Source of the DNA: Okeanomitos corallinicola TIOX110
GTDB taxonomy: Bacteria > Cyanobacteriota > Cyanobacteriia > Cyanobacteriales > Nostocaceae
Reading direction: 5' to 3'
Length of the DNA: 64,000 nt
Assembly: GCF_038050375.1 (NCBI RefSeq)
Contig: NZ_CP150886.1
Span: forward strand, 4,753,318-4,817,317
Below are positions 27,046-34,637 of this stretch, in pieces; position 1 is the stretch's first letter, and each line of letters starts with the position of its first letter. Both the position numbers and the translations under genes were made by a program. Under the pieces are notes generated by a model. That model saw only the letters and a program-made list of their open reading frames with translations. It ran no database searches and had not been told where the DNA came from.

Positions 27046-27324
27046 ATGTCCAACCAAACAAACTTAACTGATGCTCGTAATAACCTAGCTGAAATCTGCG
27101 CTCAAGTAGTTGCAGATAGAGAAGTAATGATTATTACCCAACCTGACGGTGAGAACGTCGCCTTAATTGCTGCTGACGAATTAGAAAGTTTATTAGAAAC
27201 AACTCATTTACTGCGCTCCCCTAAAAATGCAGCGCGTCTTTTAACTTCTTTAGAAAGAGCAAAAACCAGAACTTTAAAACCGCAAAATATTAACGAACTA
27301 CGTCAGGAGTTGGGAATTGACTAA
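27046..27324 (+). CDS. YefM/Phd-family antitoxin, no adjacent toxin
   Basis: A 92-residue antitoxin of the Phd/YefM family. The N-terminal DNA-binding part reads TNLTDARNNLAEICAQVVAD, then EVMIITQPDGENVALIAADELESLLET, the classical YefM pattern; a C-terminal helical toxin-neutralising tail follows (LLRSPKNAARLLTSLERAK). The start ATG at 27046 is chosen because GAGGAA (27030-27035) lies at the right distance; the frame opens earlier inside the repeat. A YoeB/Txe toxin would normally follow immediately, but there is none within the 131 bases before the next gene. It appears to be an orphan antitoxin. Confidence 0.85.
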   Translation: MSNQTNLTDARNNLAEICAQVVADREVMIITQPDGENVALIAADELESLLETTHLLRSPKNAARLLTSLERAKTRTLKPQNINELRQELGID

Positions 27325-27344
27325 TAAATAGTGATTGATTTTAT

Positions 27345-27453
27345 GTACCAAAAAAGGTACAATATAGTATAACATCAAATCTAATGTCTGTGGTTGTTAG
27401 AGAAAAGTATTAAAAATACCTAATACCTACTTCTACATTTAATTAGATTTGAT
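27345..27453. promoter_or_regulatory. Likely control region of the HigBA-like operon
   Basis: A perfect palindrome GTACC-aaaaaa-GGTAC (27345-27360) lies against a TATAGT box (27364-27369). Further on, 12-base inverted repeats ATCAAATCTAAT (27374-27385) and ATTAGATTTGAT (27442-27453) close on the base pair just before the toxin ATG (27456). The first could be the antitoxin operator. The second would fold the mRNA leader and cover the toxin start. Both are inferences from position. Confidence 0.45.
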
Positions 27454-27455
27454 TT

Positions 27456-27800
27456 ATGACAGATAAAAGAGTTCCGGCTGAATTTTATAGAAACGAAAAT
27501 GGCACTGAACCAGTTCGTGATTGGTTAAAAAGTTTATCTAAAGAAGAAAGATTTTTGATTGGTGCTGATATCAAAACAGTTGAATTTGGTTGGCCAATTG
27601 GAATGCCAACCTGTCGGCCAATGGGTGATGGATTATTTGAAGTCAGGACAAATTTACCACAACATAAAATTGCTCGTGTATTATTTTGTTTTTATGAAGG
27701 TAAAATGATATTGCTGCATGGCTTCATTAAGAAAAGTCAAAAAACCCCAAAACAACAATTAGATTTAGCTTTAGAACGTAAACAAATATTGGAGGCGTAA
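27456..27800 (+). CDS. HigB/RelE-superfamily toxin (phage-derived Gp49-like)
   Basis: A 114-residue toxin of the RelE/ParE superfamily, Gp49-like/HigB subgroup. Motifs: the N-terminal VPAEFYRNENGTEPVRDWLKSL, and GWPIGMPTCRPMGDGLFEVRTNLPQHKIARVLFCFYEGKMILLHGFIKK. The basic residues and the terminal FIKKSQKTPKQ helix are typical of ribosome-dependent mRNA interferases. Members of this family cleave translated mRNA. No clear Shine-Dalgarno sequence precedes the ATG. It is followed two bases later by its HTH antitoxin on the same strand, the toxin-first order that marks HigBA systems. Confidence 0.9.
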   Translation: MTDKRVPAEFYRNENGTEPVRDWLKSLSKEERFLIGADIKTVEFGWPIGMPTCRPMGDGLFEVRTNLPQHKIARVLFCFYEGKMILLHGFIKKSQKTPKQQLDLALERKQILEA

Positions 27801-27802
27801 AA

Positions 27803-28093
27803 ATGACAAAAAACCCTTATATTGGTTCTTCTCTTGATGAGTTTTTAGAAGAAGAAGGAACATTAGACGAAATCAATTTAATAGCTATTAAAAGAGTAAT
27901 TGCTTGGCAAATTCAAACCGCAATGGCTGAGAAAAATATTACTAAAACAGCAATGGCTGAAAAGATGAAAACAAGTAGATCCTCTATTGATAGACTTTTA
28001 GATCCTGATCATCATTCTGTTACTTTAGACACAATTGATAAAGCTGCAAGAGTTCTTGGTAAGAAAATTCGTTTTGAATTGATAGATGCTTGA
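27803..28093 (+). CDS. HigA-family XRE helix-turn-helix antitoxin
   Basis: A 96-residue antitoxin with a C-terminal XRE-type helix-turn-helix. Helices run through ITKTAMAEKMKTSRSSIDRLLDP, with the recognition helix around TSRSSIDRLL, and the tail VTLDTIDKAARVLGKKIRFEL. A GGAGG ribosome-binding site overlaps the end of the toxin gene (27791-27795). The antitoxin follows the toxin directly, so toxin and antitoxin are translated from one message. It probably represses its own operon at the palindrome at 27345-27360. Confidence 0.9.
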   Translation: MTKNPYIGSSLDEFLEEEGTLDEINLIAIKRVIAWQIQTAMAEKNITKTAMAEKMKTSRSSIDRLLDPDHHSVTLDTIDKAARVLGKKIRFELIDA

Positions 28094-28150
28094 CATAAAT
28101 GAAGTAGACTTTTTGCATTTTATCTATGCTTAACTAATAGTTAATAATTA

Positions 28151-28240
28151 TTGAGTCCGTTTTAACGGACTTCGGTTATTAGACTGGGAATTAATTCCCA
28201 GACGGGTGAGAAAGCGAACTGATAATATTAAAAAATATCA
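28151..28240. repeat. 90-bp repeat, copy 2 (right border of toxin-antitoxin cassette)
   Basis: The second copy, in direct orientation, about 96% identical to 26930-27019 by eye. The two copies bracket exactly the YefM-like antitoxin and the HigBA pair. Confidence 0.85.
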
Positions 28241-28362
28241 AACCAGGTATAAATAAATTGCAAGGGTAATCTTCACCTTTGTTCATGAATTTTATAATTA
28301 CAACCCAATCGTCACCTAAAAATGTCACAATTAGAATTGTTAACTTTCTTTTTAATCTCATT

Positions 28363-28641
28363 ATGAAAGCAACTTGGAACGGTGCAATCTTAGCAGAAAG
28401 CGACAAAACCGTAGTCGTAGAAGGAAATCATTATTTTCCCCCAGACAGCATTAACAAAGAATATTTCACAGATAGCGATGCTCACACTTCCTGTTTTTGG
28501 AAGGGAGTTGCTAGTTACTACAATATTTCTGTCAATGGAGAAACGAAAAAAGATGCAGCTTGGTATTATCCCAGCGCTAAAGAAAAAGCTAAAAATATAG
28601 AAGGTTACAGCAGATTTAATACCAATAAGGTACAGACATAA
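28363..28641 (+). CDS. DUF427 domain protein
   Basis: A 92-residue single-domain protein of the DUF427 family. The order is as expected: KATWNGAILAESDKTVVVEGN, then FPPDSINKEYF, SCFWKGVASYYNISVNG (the conserved C/H-x-[YF]KG-x-ASYY motif), DAAWYYPS and a terminal IEGYSRFN. Length equals the usual ~93. ATG 28363 is chosen because it fits the family N-terminus; the frame extends upstream without similarity. DUF427 is small and of unknown function. It lies just outside the second 90-bp repeat. Confidence 0.88.
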   Translation: MKATWNGAILAESDKTVVVEGNHYFPPDSINKEYFTDSDAHTSCFWKGVASYYNISVNGETKKDAAWYYPSAKEKAKNIEGYSRFNTNKVQT

Positions 28642-28754
28642 ATGATAAAACTCTTGTGGGGTGGGCATCTTGCCCGCCAAGGGTGTACCTCATAACAACG
28701 GGAAGTGCTGTATGTTGCTTTCTATAAATTTGTGAACGTCGAAGCTTAATAAAC

Positions 28755-28790
28755 AAAAACATCCCCGAATTATTCCAAAATATCGGGGAT
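28755..28790 (-). terminator. Intrinsic terminator of the TOBE gene
   Basis: Reading the minus strand: ATCCCCGA (28790-28783), a 14-base loop, TCGGGGAT (28768-28761), then GTTTTTG. It is a stable 8-bp GC-rich stem with a U-run, just beyond the stop of the minus-strand gene 28813-29256. Confidence 0.85.
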
Positions 28791-28812
28791 ATTAATTCCC
28801 AAAACTAATTTT

Positions 28813-29256
28813 TTAATCTTTAGCAATAACAATATCATTAGACTTAATTACAGCATAGGCTTCTGCACCTTCAACTAATCCTAATTCCTCCGCAGATACC
28901 TTACTAATGATGGAAGTTAACTCAACTTTATGGACAATTTCTAAAGTTACTTCACTGTTTACAGTTCCTTTAGTAACTTGTTTCACAACACCCTTTAAAA
29001 TATTACGAGAACTAACTTTTAATGGTTTTTTGGGAGCAATAATTTCTACTTCAGAAGTCTGAATTTCTACTTGTTGCTGAGGGGTTTGTTGTGATATTTG
29101 TGATTTTGTTTGCTCCGATTGTTTGTGTAAACCACGCACCAATTCCCGCAAAATCTCAGTTTTAGTCCGCTGAGAGTGTTGACAAAACTCTTCTAAAATT
29201 TTCCGTTCTTCTTCTGAGGTTTGGAATGTCACCCAACCTTGCTCTTTTCTAGGCAT
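28813..29256 (-). CDS. Molybdopterin-binding-type TOBE domain protein with N-terminal RHH-like domain
   Basis: A 147-residue protein with two parts. The N-terminus (VTFQTSEEERKILEEFCQ, then KTEILRELVRGL) looks like a ribbon-helix-helix DNA-binding module. A Gln/Thr-rich linker follows (residues ~50-75). The C-terminus is a Mop-type TOBE domain: SSRNILKGVVKQVTKG, EVTLEIVHKVELTSIISKV and AYAVIKSNDIVIAKD. TOBE/Mop domains bind molybdate or tungstate oxyanions. The combination suggests a molybdate-responsive regulator or storage protein; that role is inference. A strong terminator follows it. Confidence 0.85.
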   Translation of the reverse strand: MPRKEQGWVTFQTSEEERKILEEFCQHSQRTKTEILRELVRGLHKQSEQTKSQISQQTPQQQVEIQTSEVEIIAPKKPLKVSSRNILKGVVKQVTKGTVNSEVTLEIVHKVELTSIISKVSAEELGLVEGAEAYAVIKSNDIVIAKD

Positions 29257-29402
29257 AAGTTTACCAAAAGCCTACCAATTTATTTGGTATTTATAATTAT
29301 ATAATCTCCATATAATCCTAGCAGGTACTGGCAGCGATTCATCATATATACTTGTATAATTAGAGAGAAAAAATACTCAAGCATTAAATCTATAAATTTT
29401 TC

Positions 29403-30254
29403 GTGAAATTCTTGATTGGTTGCGCAGTTTGGGCATATAAAGGTTGGGTGGGTGAACTTTATCCCCCAGGAACTCGTACTACAGATTTTTTAAATCTTTA
29501 TAGTCGTCGCTTCACCACTGTGGAAGGTAATACAACTTTTTACGCTGTACCTAACCCAGAAACTGTTACCCGTTGGGTGCAACAAACACCTCCAGATTTT
29601 GAATTTTGTTTAAAGTTACCGCGAGATATCACCCATCAAAAATTACTGAAACCCCATATTCCCGCAGCTTTAGCATTTTTGGAAAGGATGCAGCCTTTAG
29701 GTAAAGGGTTGGGACCCATATTTGCCCAACTACCACCGAGTTATTCACCAGCTTTAATAGATGATTTACAAACGTTTCTGGAAGCATGGCCGCGTCAAGA
29801 TGCACCTTTAGCTGTAGAAGTTAGACATCGTGAATGGTTTGAAGAACCTCATTTGAGTAATTTAACAACCTTATTAAAAGATTTGGGAGTTGGTCGAGTT
29901 TTATTAGATACTCGTCCTGTTTATACAGGGGAAAATGACCCACAATTAGCATCAGAAAGACGAAAACCTCAACTACCAGTGCAATTTTCTGTAACTGCAC
30001 CTTTTACCTTAATTCGGTTTATTTCTCATCCGAGTTTATCAGTAAATCAGCCATTTATGGAAGAATGGGTAACGCAAATTCAGCAGTGGTTAAAAGCAGG
30101 AATTAAAGTTTATTTATTTGTCCATTGTCCCATTGAAGATATATCTCCTAATAATGCTCGTTATTTTCAACAATTATTAGAAAAAAATGGGTTAGAAATT
30201 CCGCCTTTACCTTGGAATAATTTGAGTCAATCTCATCAACTAAGTTTATGGTAA
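29403..30254 (+). CDS. DUF72 family protein (TIM-barrel, YecE-like)
   Basis: A 283-residue protein of the DUF72/YecE family. It begins at GTG 29403 with KFLIGCAVWAYKGWVGELYPP, the characteristic first strand. Further landmarks are TVEGNTTFYAVPNPETVTRW, FEFCLKLPRDITHQ, PIFAQLPPSYSP and VEVRHREWF, and the C-terminal VYLFVHCPIEDISPNNARYF. The fold is a TIM barrel related to xylose isomerase-like enzymes, but no reaction has been shown. A DUF72 protein of this length is common in cyanobacteria. Confidence 0.92.
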   Translation: MKFLIGCAVWAYKGWVGELYPPGTRTTDFLNLYSRRFTTVEGNTTFYAVPNPETVTRWVQQTPPDFEFCLKLPRDITHQKLLKPHIPAALAFLERMQPLGKGLGPIFAQLPPSYSPALIDDLQTFLEAWPRQDAPLAVEVRHREWFEEPHLSNLTTLLKDLGVGRVLLDTRPVYTGENDPQLASERRKPQLPVQFSVTAPFTLIRFISHPSLSVNQPFMEEWVTQIQQWLKAGIKVYLFVHCPIEDISPNNARYFQQLLEKNGLEIPPLPWNNLSQSHQLSLW

Positions 30255-30681
30255 TAATGAGTTATTTGATGATTTTTCATCGTCAAAATCAGGATATCCA
30301 GGATTTTAGGATTTACAGGATGATCTTTCTGCATATAGGAATAATATTTCTCTATAATTGAATATGAATTGAATATAATTTTCATATTTTTCTATCGGTA
30401 TAATCTGCGCTTTTTCCCATGTAACTAAATAAGAAATAGCTAAATTATCTAAATTTGTGTATAAAATATCTGTAAATTATCAAATATAGAAATATTTAAT
30501 TAAATGTAGTCATAAATAGTTAAACAAGTGACAGATTTTATTTTTTGCTCTTATTAATCAGAAGTATTAGCCATGAAAAAACATTATCTTACTTCTGAAT
30601 TAAGTCATTAGCTAGAGGTTAAAAAAATAAAGTTTTTATAAGATGAGGTGTAAGTAGATTTTAAACAAAGGTAGATAAGAT
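30255..30681. other. Intergenic region with a short interspersed repeat
   Basis: A 427-base spacer. The stretch around 30286-30322 (CAGGATATCCAGGATTTTAG and the following GATTTACAGGATG) is a short repeat of the type dispersed in cyanobacterial genomes. The rest is AT-rich DNA with no gene or hairpin that I can support. A ribosome-binding-like AAGGTAGA precedes the ATG at 30682. Confidence 0.45.
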
Positions 30682-31509
30682 ATGCCTCTTTATAAATTGG
30701 AAGATTTTGATCCTAACTATCGAGAAACCTTTGGTGGAGATGATATTAAATCCCTACATCTCTATACAGAAGGAGGAATGGAAGTTGGTGCAGTTGCTGA
30801 TGTTTTAGTAGATAAACATGGGAAATTTCGCTATTTAGTTATTGATACCCATTTAGATTCAGTTGGTAAAAAAATCCTATTACCGATTGGATTATCTCGG
30901 ATTAATTATCAAGCTGGACGTGTTTTTGTAGATGGACTCAGCAAGCAACAAGTAGAACATTTACCAGAATACAAAAAATATCTAGAAATTGATCATGAGT
31001 TTGAAGAAAAAGTTAGACAAGTTTATCGTCATCCAGAGGAGAGGAAAACTTATAACCGGGAAGATTACGACTATGAACAAGAACCAAGATTATATGGATT
31101 AAATGAAGAATATCATCAAAATTTCAGACTTTACGAAGAACATTTGATTGCTAATAAGCATCGTGTGAAAACTGGAGAAGTGGTAGTTGGTAAACATATT
31201 GAAACTGAAACTCAATCAGTGACAGTACCTATTGACAAAGAACGTGTTGTTATTAATAGAGTTAAACCAACAAATACTGCTAGTGTAGCTAATTCAAATG
31301 AAGTTAAATTTCAAGAAGGAGAAGTAGCACATATAGATGTGTATCAAGAAAATCCAGACATTCACAAAGAAACTTTTGTTAGGGAAGAAGTACGAGTTAC
31401 AAAAGTAGTAGAACGGGATGTTGTCGAAGTCCAAGATATCATTCGGAGGGAAGAATTAGATGTTGATGCTTCCGATAATTTAAACATAGAAAACCAGCAT
31501 TCAAAATAG
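30682..31509 (+). CDS. PRC-barrel plus DUF2382 domain protein (first copy)
   Basis: A 275-residue protein. Residues ~1-100 are a PRC-barrel-like domain (PLYKLEDFDPNYRETFGGDD, then VGAVADVLVDKHGKFRYLVID, KKILLPIGLSRINY). Residues ~140-275 are DUF2382: RLYEEHLIANKHRVKTGEVVVGKHI, TQSVTVPIDKERVVI, ETFVREEVRVTKVVER. The family often contains stress-responsive proteins (YsnF-like) with an all-beta C-terminus. It heads a row of three related genes. The second copy starts 30 bases after its stop. Confidence 0.9.
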   Translation: MPLYKLEDFDPNYRETFGGDDIKSLHLYTEGGMEVGAVADVLVDKHGKFRYLVIDTHLDSVGKKILLPIGLSRINYQAGRVFVDGLSKQQVEHLPEYKKYLEIDHEFEEKVRQVYRHPEERKTYNREDYDYEQEPRLYGLNEEYHQNFRLYEEHLIANKHRVKTGEVVVGKHIETETQSVTVPIDKERVVINRVKPTNTASVANSNEVKFQEGEVAHIDVYQENPDIHKETFVREEVRVTKVVERDVVEVQDIIRREELDVDASDNLNIENQHSK

Positions 31510-31538
31510 ATGGTAGAGAATAAGTGGAGAGAAATATC

Positions 31539-32486
31539 ATGGTGCTACATAAATTAGAAGATTATCATCCAGAATATCTTGATACTTTTGAAAATCAAGA
31601 CATCAAAGGTTTAGGAGTATATGTAGAAAGAACTGATGAAAAAATTGGTAAGGTGTATGATGCTTTGGTGGATGACGCAGGCAAGTTTCGATATTTAGTA
31701 GTTGAATTAGGTTTTTGGATTTTTGGTAAAAAAGTTTTATTACCAATTGGTAGGACTCGTATAGATCATAATAATAATAATAATCGAGTTTATGCCATTG
31801 GTTTAACAAAAGAACAAGCAGAAGAATTACCAGAATTTGACGAAAATACTATCACTGATTATGACTATGAAGAACAGGTAAGGGGAGTATATCGTCAATC
31901 TGATGTTTCTACTACTACATCTGTTGAAAAATCCGGTATCCTAGAGTCATCAACGCCTTTAGAAACATCTGGTGTATTAGAAACGCCAACTTATGTAGAA
32001 TCTACAGAAACCACATCTTTACCAACCACTAAACCACCTTACACCCGTGATACTTATCGCTACGAACACGAACCAGATTTGTTTTCATTAAATGAACAAA
32101 ATCATCAAACTTTGAAACTATATGAAGAAAGACTGATTGCTGATAAACATCGCCGCAAAATGGGGGAAGTAACAGTTAGTAAACACGTGGAAATGGAAAC
32201 TGCACGAGTATCAGTACCAGTAGAAAAAGAACACATTGTCATTGAACATTTTATTCCTGAAAATGCAGATAAAGAAGTGTTTAGTGGTGAAGCTGACTTT
32301 CATGAAGGTGAAGTAGCTCGTATGGAAGTTTATGAAGAAACCCCAGAAGTGAGTAAAGAAACTTTTGTGAGGGAAGAAATCACAGTAAAAAAAGTTGTTG
32401 AGAGAGAAACTTTTCAAACTCAAGATACTGTGAGAAGGGAAGAGTTAGATGTAAATTCACCTAACTTACCGGTTGAAGAAAGGTAA
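31539..32486 (+). CDS. PRC-barrel plus DUF2382 domain protein (second copy)
   Basis: A 315-residue paralogue of the preceding gene, with the same order of PRC-barrel (DYHPEYLDTFENQDIKGLGV, then DALVDDAGKFRYLVVELGFW, KKVLLPIGRTRIDH) and DUF2382 (RLIADKHRRKMGEVTVSKHVE, ETFVREEITVKKVVERETF). It differs by a Thr/Ser-rich insert of ~50 residues between the two domains (residues ~128-175). The start is ATG 31539, just after GGAGAG. It was presumably made by tandem duplication, followed by divergence of the linker. Confidence 0.9.
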   Translation: MVLHKLEDYHPEYLDTFENQDIKGLGVYVERTDEKIGKVYDALVDDAGKFRYLVVELGFWIFGKKVLLPIGRTRIDHNNNNNRVYAIGLTKEQAEELPEFDENTITDYDYEEQVRGVYRQSDVSTTTSVEKSGILESSTPLETSGVLETPTYVESTETTSLPTTKPPYTRDTYRYEHEPDLFSLNEQNHQTLKLYEERLIADKHRRKMGEVTVSKHVEMETARVSVPVEKEHIVIEHFIPENADKEVFSGEADFHEGEVARMEVYEETPEVSKETFVREEITVKKVVERETFQTQDTVRREELDVNSPNLPVEER

Positions 32487-32847
32487 TTAGGAGTTGAGAA
32501 TTAATAATTCATAATTCACATATTGTGTTTTACATGGGTTTATAACTCTAATATTCTAAAATAAGACAAGATATTTTAGCCTTTAAACCTAGATGTGAAA
32601 CTAGATTAATATTTTAAATATGAATCTAGAATTATGAATTACTAAATTTTTAAACAGTCTGCTTATGCGGAGTAATTGATTTTTGAATACATAAAGAACT
32701 TCCATCTATTGTGAGGTACACACCTAGCGGGTAAGACTTCTACAAGCTCAGTTCAAGAATGCCCGCACTAAAAGGATTTTATAATTACAGTTTGTATCTA
32801 ATTTTCACTAAATATGCTGTACTGAAATAATACTGAAATAATATTTA
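32487..32847. other. Intergenic region with no gene
   Basis: A 361-base spacer between the second and third DUF2382 genes, with repeated short words (TAATAATTCATAATTCA near 32502 and GAATCTAGAATTATGAATTAC near 32622). A GTGAGGTACACACC sequence (32710-32723) resembles the reverse of GGTGTACCTCATAAC at 28682. I see no gene, terminator or tRNA. Confidence 0.4.
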
Positions 32848-33318
32848 ATGAACAACGAACATAGCCATACTAATTTATCTTCCGTAAATCATCGGGTAGA
32901 AAAGGAAAAAATAACTATTCCTCTCTTGGAAGAAAGATTGTTAATAGAAAATAAAAAACACAAGATAGGAGAGGTAATTATTCGCAAAGAAATTGAAACG
33001 CAGATAGTTCCAGTTTCTGTAAGAAGGGAAAAATTGATTATTGAACAAGTTAGCCCAGAATATCAGAAATTAGCAGAAATTGATTTAATCAATAAGGAAA
33101 CAACAGAATTTATTAGTTTGGAGAAAGATTTAATTGTTAATGGAGAATTTACTTCTGCTAAAGTTGCTAGTTTGCTTTTAAATGCAATCGCTCAAGAAGA
33201 AAATCATGGATGTCAGCAAATCAAAGTCACAGTTGTTGTAGAGAATGAGTACCAGCAGCAAAAGTATCAAGAATGGTTTAATCACTGCTCTAATTCTGCT
33301 TCTACTTCTTCCTCTTAA
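32848..33318 (+). CDS. DUF2382-only protein (third copy)
   Basis: A 156-residue protein that keeps only the DUF2382 domain: EKEKITIPLLEERLLIENKK, then HKIGEVIIRKEIETQIVPVS and RREKLIIEQV. The N-terminal PRC-barrel is missing. Residues ~90-156 are unlike the first two copies. It is downstream of the two longer paralogues, on the same strand, after a 361-base spacer. It may be a partial duplicate that has become a separate gene. It is followed by its own terminator. Confidence 0.85.
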   Translation: MNNEHSHTNLSSVNHRVEKEKITIPLLEERLLIENKKHKIGEVIIRKEIETQIVPVSVRREKLIIEQVSPEYQKLAEIDLINKETTEFISLEKDLIVNGEFTSAKVASLLLNAIAQEENHGCQQIKVTVVVENEYQQQKYQEWFNHCSNSASTSSS

Positions 33319-33325
33319 TTCAATA

Positions 33326-33346
33326 GTGGGCAATGCCCACTTTTTT
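33326..33346 (+). terminator. Intrinsic terminator after the DUF2382 gene
   Basis: GTGGGC-AAT-GCCCAC stem (33326-33340) followed directly by TTTTTT, 7 bases after the stop codon. It is a clear rho-independent terminator. Confidence 0.9.
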
Positions 33347-33369
33347 AATTGGGTTTTAATTGGGTTTAA

Positions 33370-34551
33370 TTAAAAATTACTAGGTGTATATTGCCGACGA
33401 CTATAGATAGCAAAACCTAAAACTAAAAATGTTAGAAAACCAGCTAAATATAAAGGATAGCTGTATGTTATTGGCTGAGATTGATTCACAATCACACCAG
33501 CAATTACAGGACCTACACCATTAGAAATACTTAAATAAGAAGCATTCAAACCTAGTACAGTTCCCTGTTCTTCGGGTTTAGCATTGAGAGAAATTAAGGT
33601 GCTAATCATCGGTTGGACTAAAGCATTAAACAGAGAAAACATAATACTAACTACAACAAAATAATTAATGTTAGCCCAAACAGGCATTAACATAAATGCT
33701 GAACTTCTAAAAAATAACCCCAAAAATAATATTTTCACAACATCAAATTTATTTTTAAGAATAGAAATTCCCCAAGTTTGCATAATTACTCCTAATGTAC
33801 CAAAGGTTAAAAATAAAAGTGTTAATCCTTGGTTATTTTGGTCTAACACTTTTAAAAAATAGGGTTGAAAGGCATAGGTAAACATTGTAAAAGTTGTGCC
33901 AATTAAGAAGTTTATTAATAGGAGAATACCAATTCCTGGCATTGCTAAACCTTTAATTAAATTGCCTAAACCCAAATCAAATATATTACCCGGTTTTTGA
34001 ATTTGCTTGTCTAAAGTTTCTGGTAAAAATAAAATAGTCATTAACAAAGCCACAAAAGCCACTAACCCTGCGGCCAAAAAAGCCGCACCAATAGAAATCT
34101 GCTGTGCAAATAAACTCAAAGCAGGACCTAATACAAAACCTAAACCCATCGCCGCCCCATAAATACCAAATGCTTGGGCGCGGTTTTTTGGGCTTGTGAT
34201 ATCAGACATCACAGCTTGAGTGACAGACATATTACCACCTGTGATACCATCTAGGAATCTGGCAAAAAATAGCACCCAAGCGGCTGTAGCTGTTCCTGCA
34301 ATGAGGTTAGCAATTACAGTACCAGCTAAACTAATTATCAGTAAAGGTTTACGTCCAAATCTGTCTGATAGTTTCCCAATTACAGGAGTAGCAAAAAACT
34401 GAGCGACAGAGTAAGTCGAAAATAGTAAACTGGTGTGAAAATCACTCAATTCAAATTGTTTGCCATAAAGGTAGATAATAGGAATTAAAATTGTGAAACT
34501 GAGGGAGTTAACAAAGACAATTAAAGAAGTAATCCAAAAAGTACGATTCAT
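33370..34551 (-). CDS. MFS drug/metabolite transporter
   Basis: A 393-residue Major Facilitator Superfamily protein with 12 predicted helices. Motif A of the drug:H+ antiporters is present between helices 2 and 3 (GKLSDRFGRKPLL). The N-terminal half has SFTILIPIIYLYG and RFLDGITGGNMS (motif with DGITGG, as in the TetA/tetracycline-like 12-helix group). The central loop is short and basic. The substrate cannot be told from sequence. It is convergent with the third DUF2382 gene, separated by a terminator. The divergent Kir channel gene starts 86 bases upstream. Confidence 0.92.
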   Translation of the reverse strand: MNRTFWITSLIVFVNSLSFTILIPIIYLYGKQFELSDFHTSLLFSTYSVAQFFATPVIGKLSDRFGRKPLLIISLAGTVIANLIAGTATAAWVLFFARFLDGITGGNMSVTQAVMSDITSPKNRAQAFGIYGAAMGLGFVLGPALSLFAQQISIGAAFLAAGLVAFVALLMTILFLPETLDKQIQKPGNIFDLGLGNLIKGLAMPGIGILLLINFLIGTTFTMFTYAFQPYFLKVLDQNNQGLTLLFLTFGTLGVIMQTWGISILKNKFDVVKILFLGLFFRSSAFMLMPVWANINYFVVVSIMFSLFNALVQPMISTLISLNAKPEEQGTVLGLNASYLSISNGVGPVIAGVIVNQSQPITYSYPLYLAGFLTFLVLGFAIYSRRQYTPSNF

Positions 34552-34637
34552 AAATGATTAATCATCAATAGCTTTAGCTGTAGGTCTAAATTTAACTTTA
34601 GGTATTTTATCACTTATTAGGCTTTTATTTACCAGCC

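Noticed and set aside
26930-28240. CRISPR-like array
   Set aside because: Only two copies, ~1.2 kb apart with genes between them; it is a pair of long repeats, not an array.
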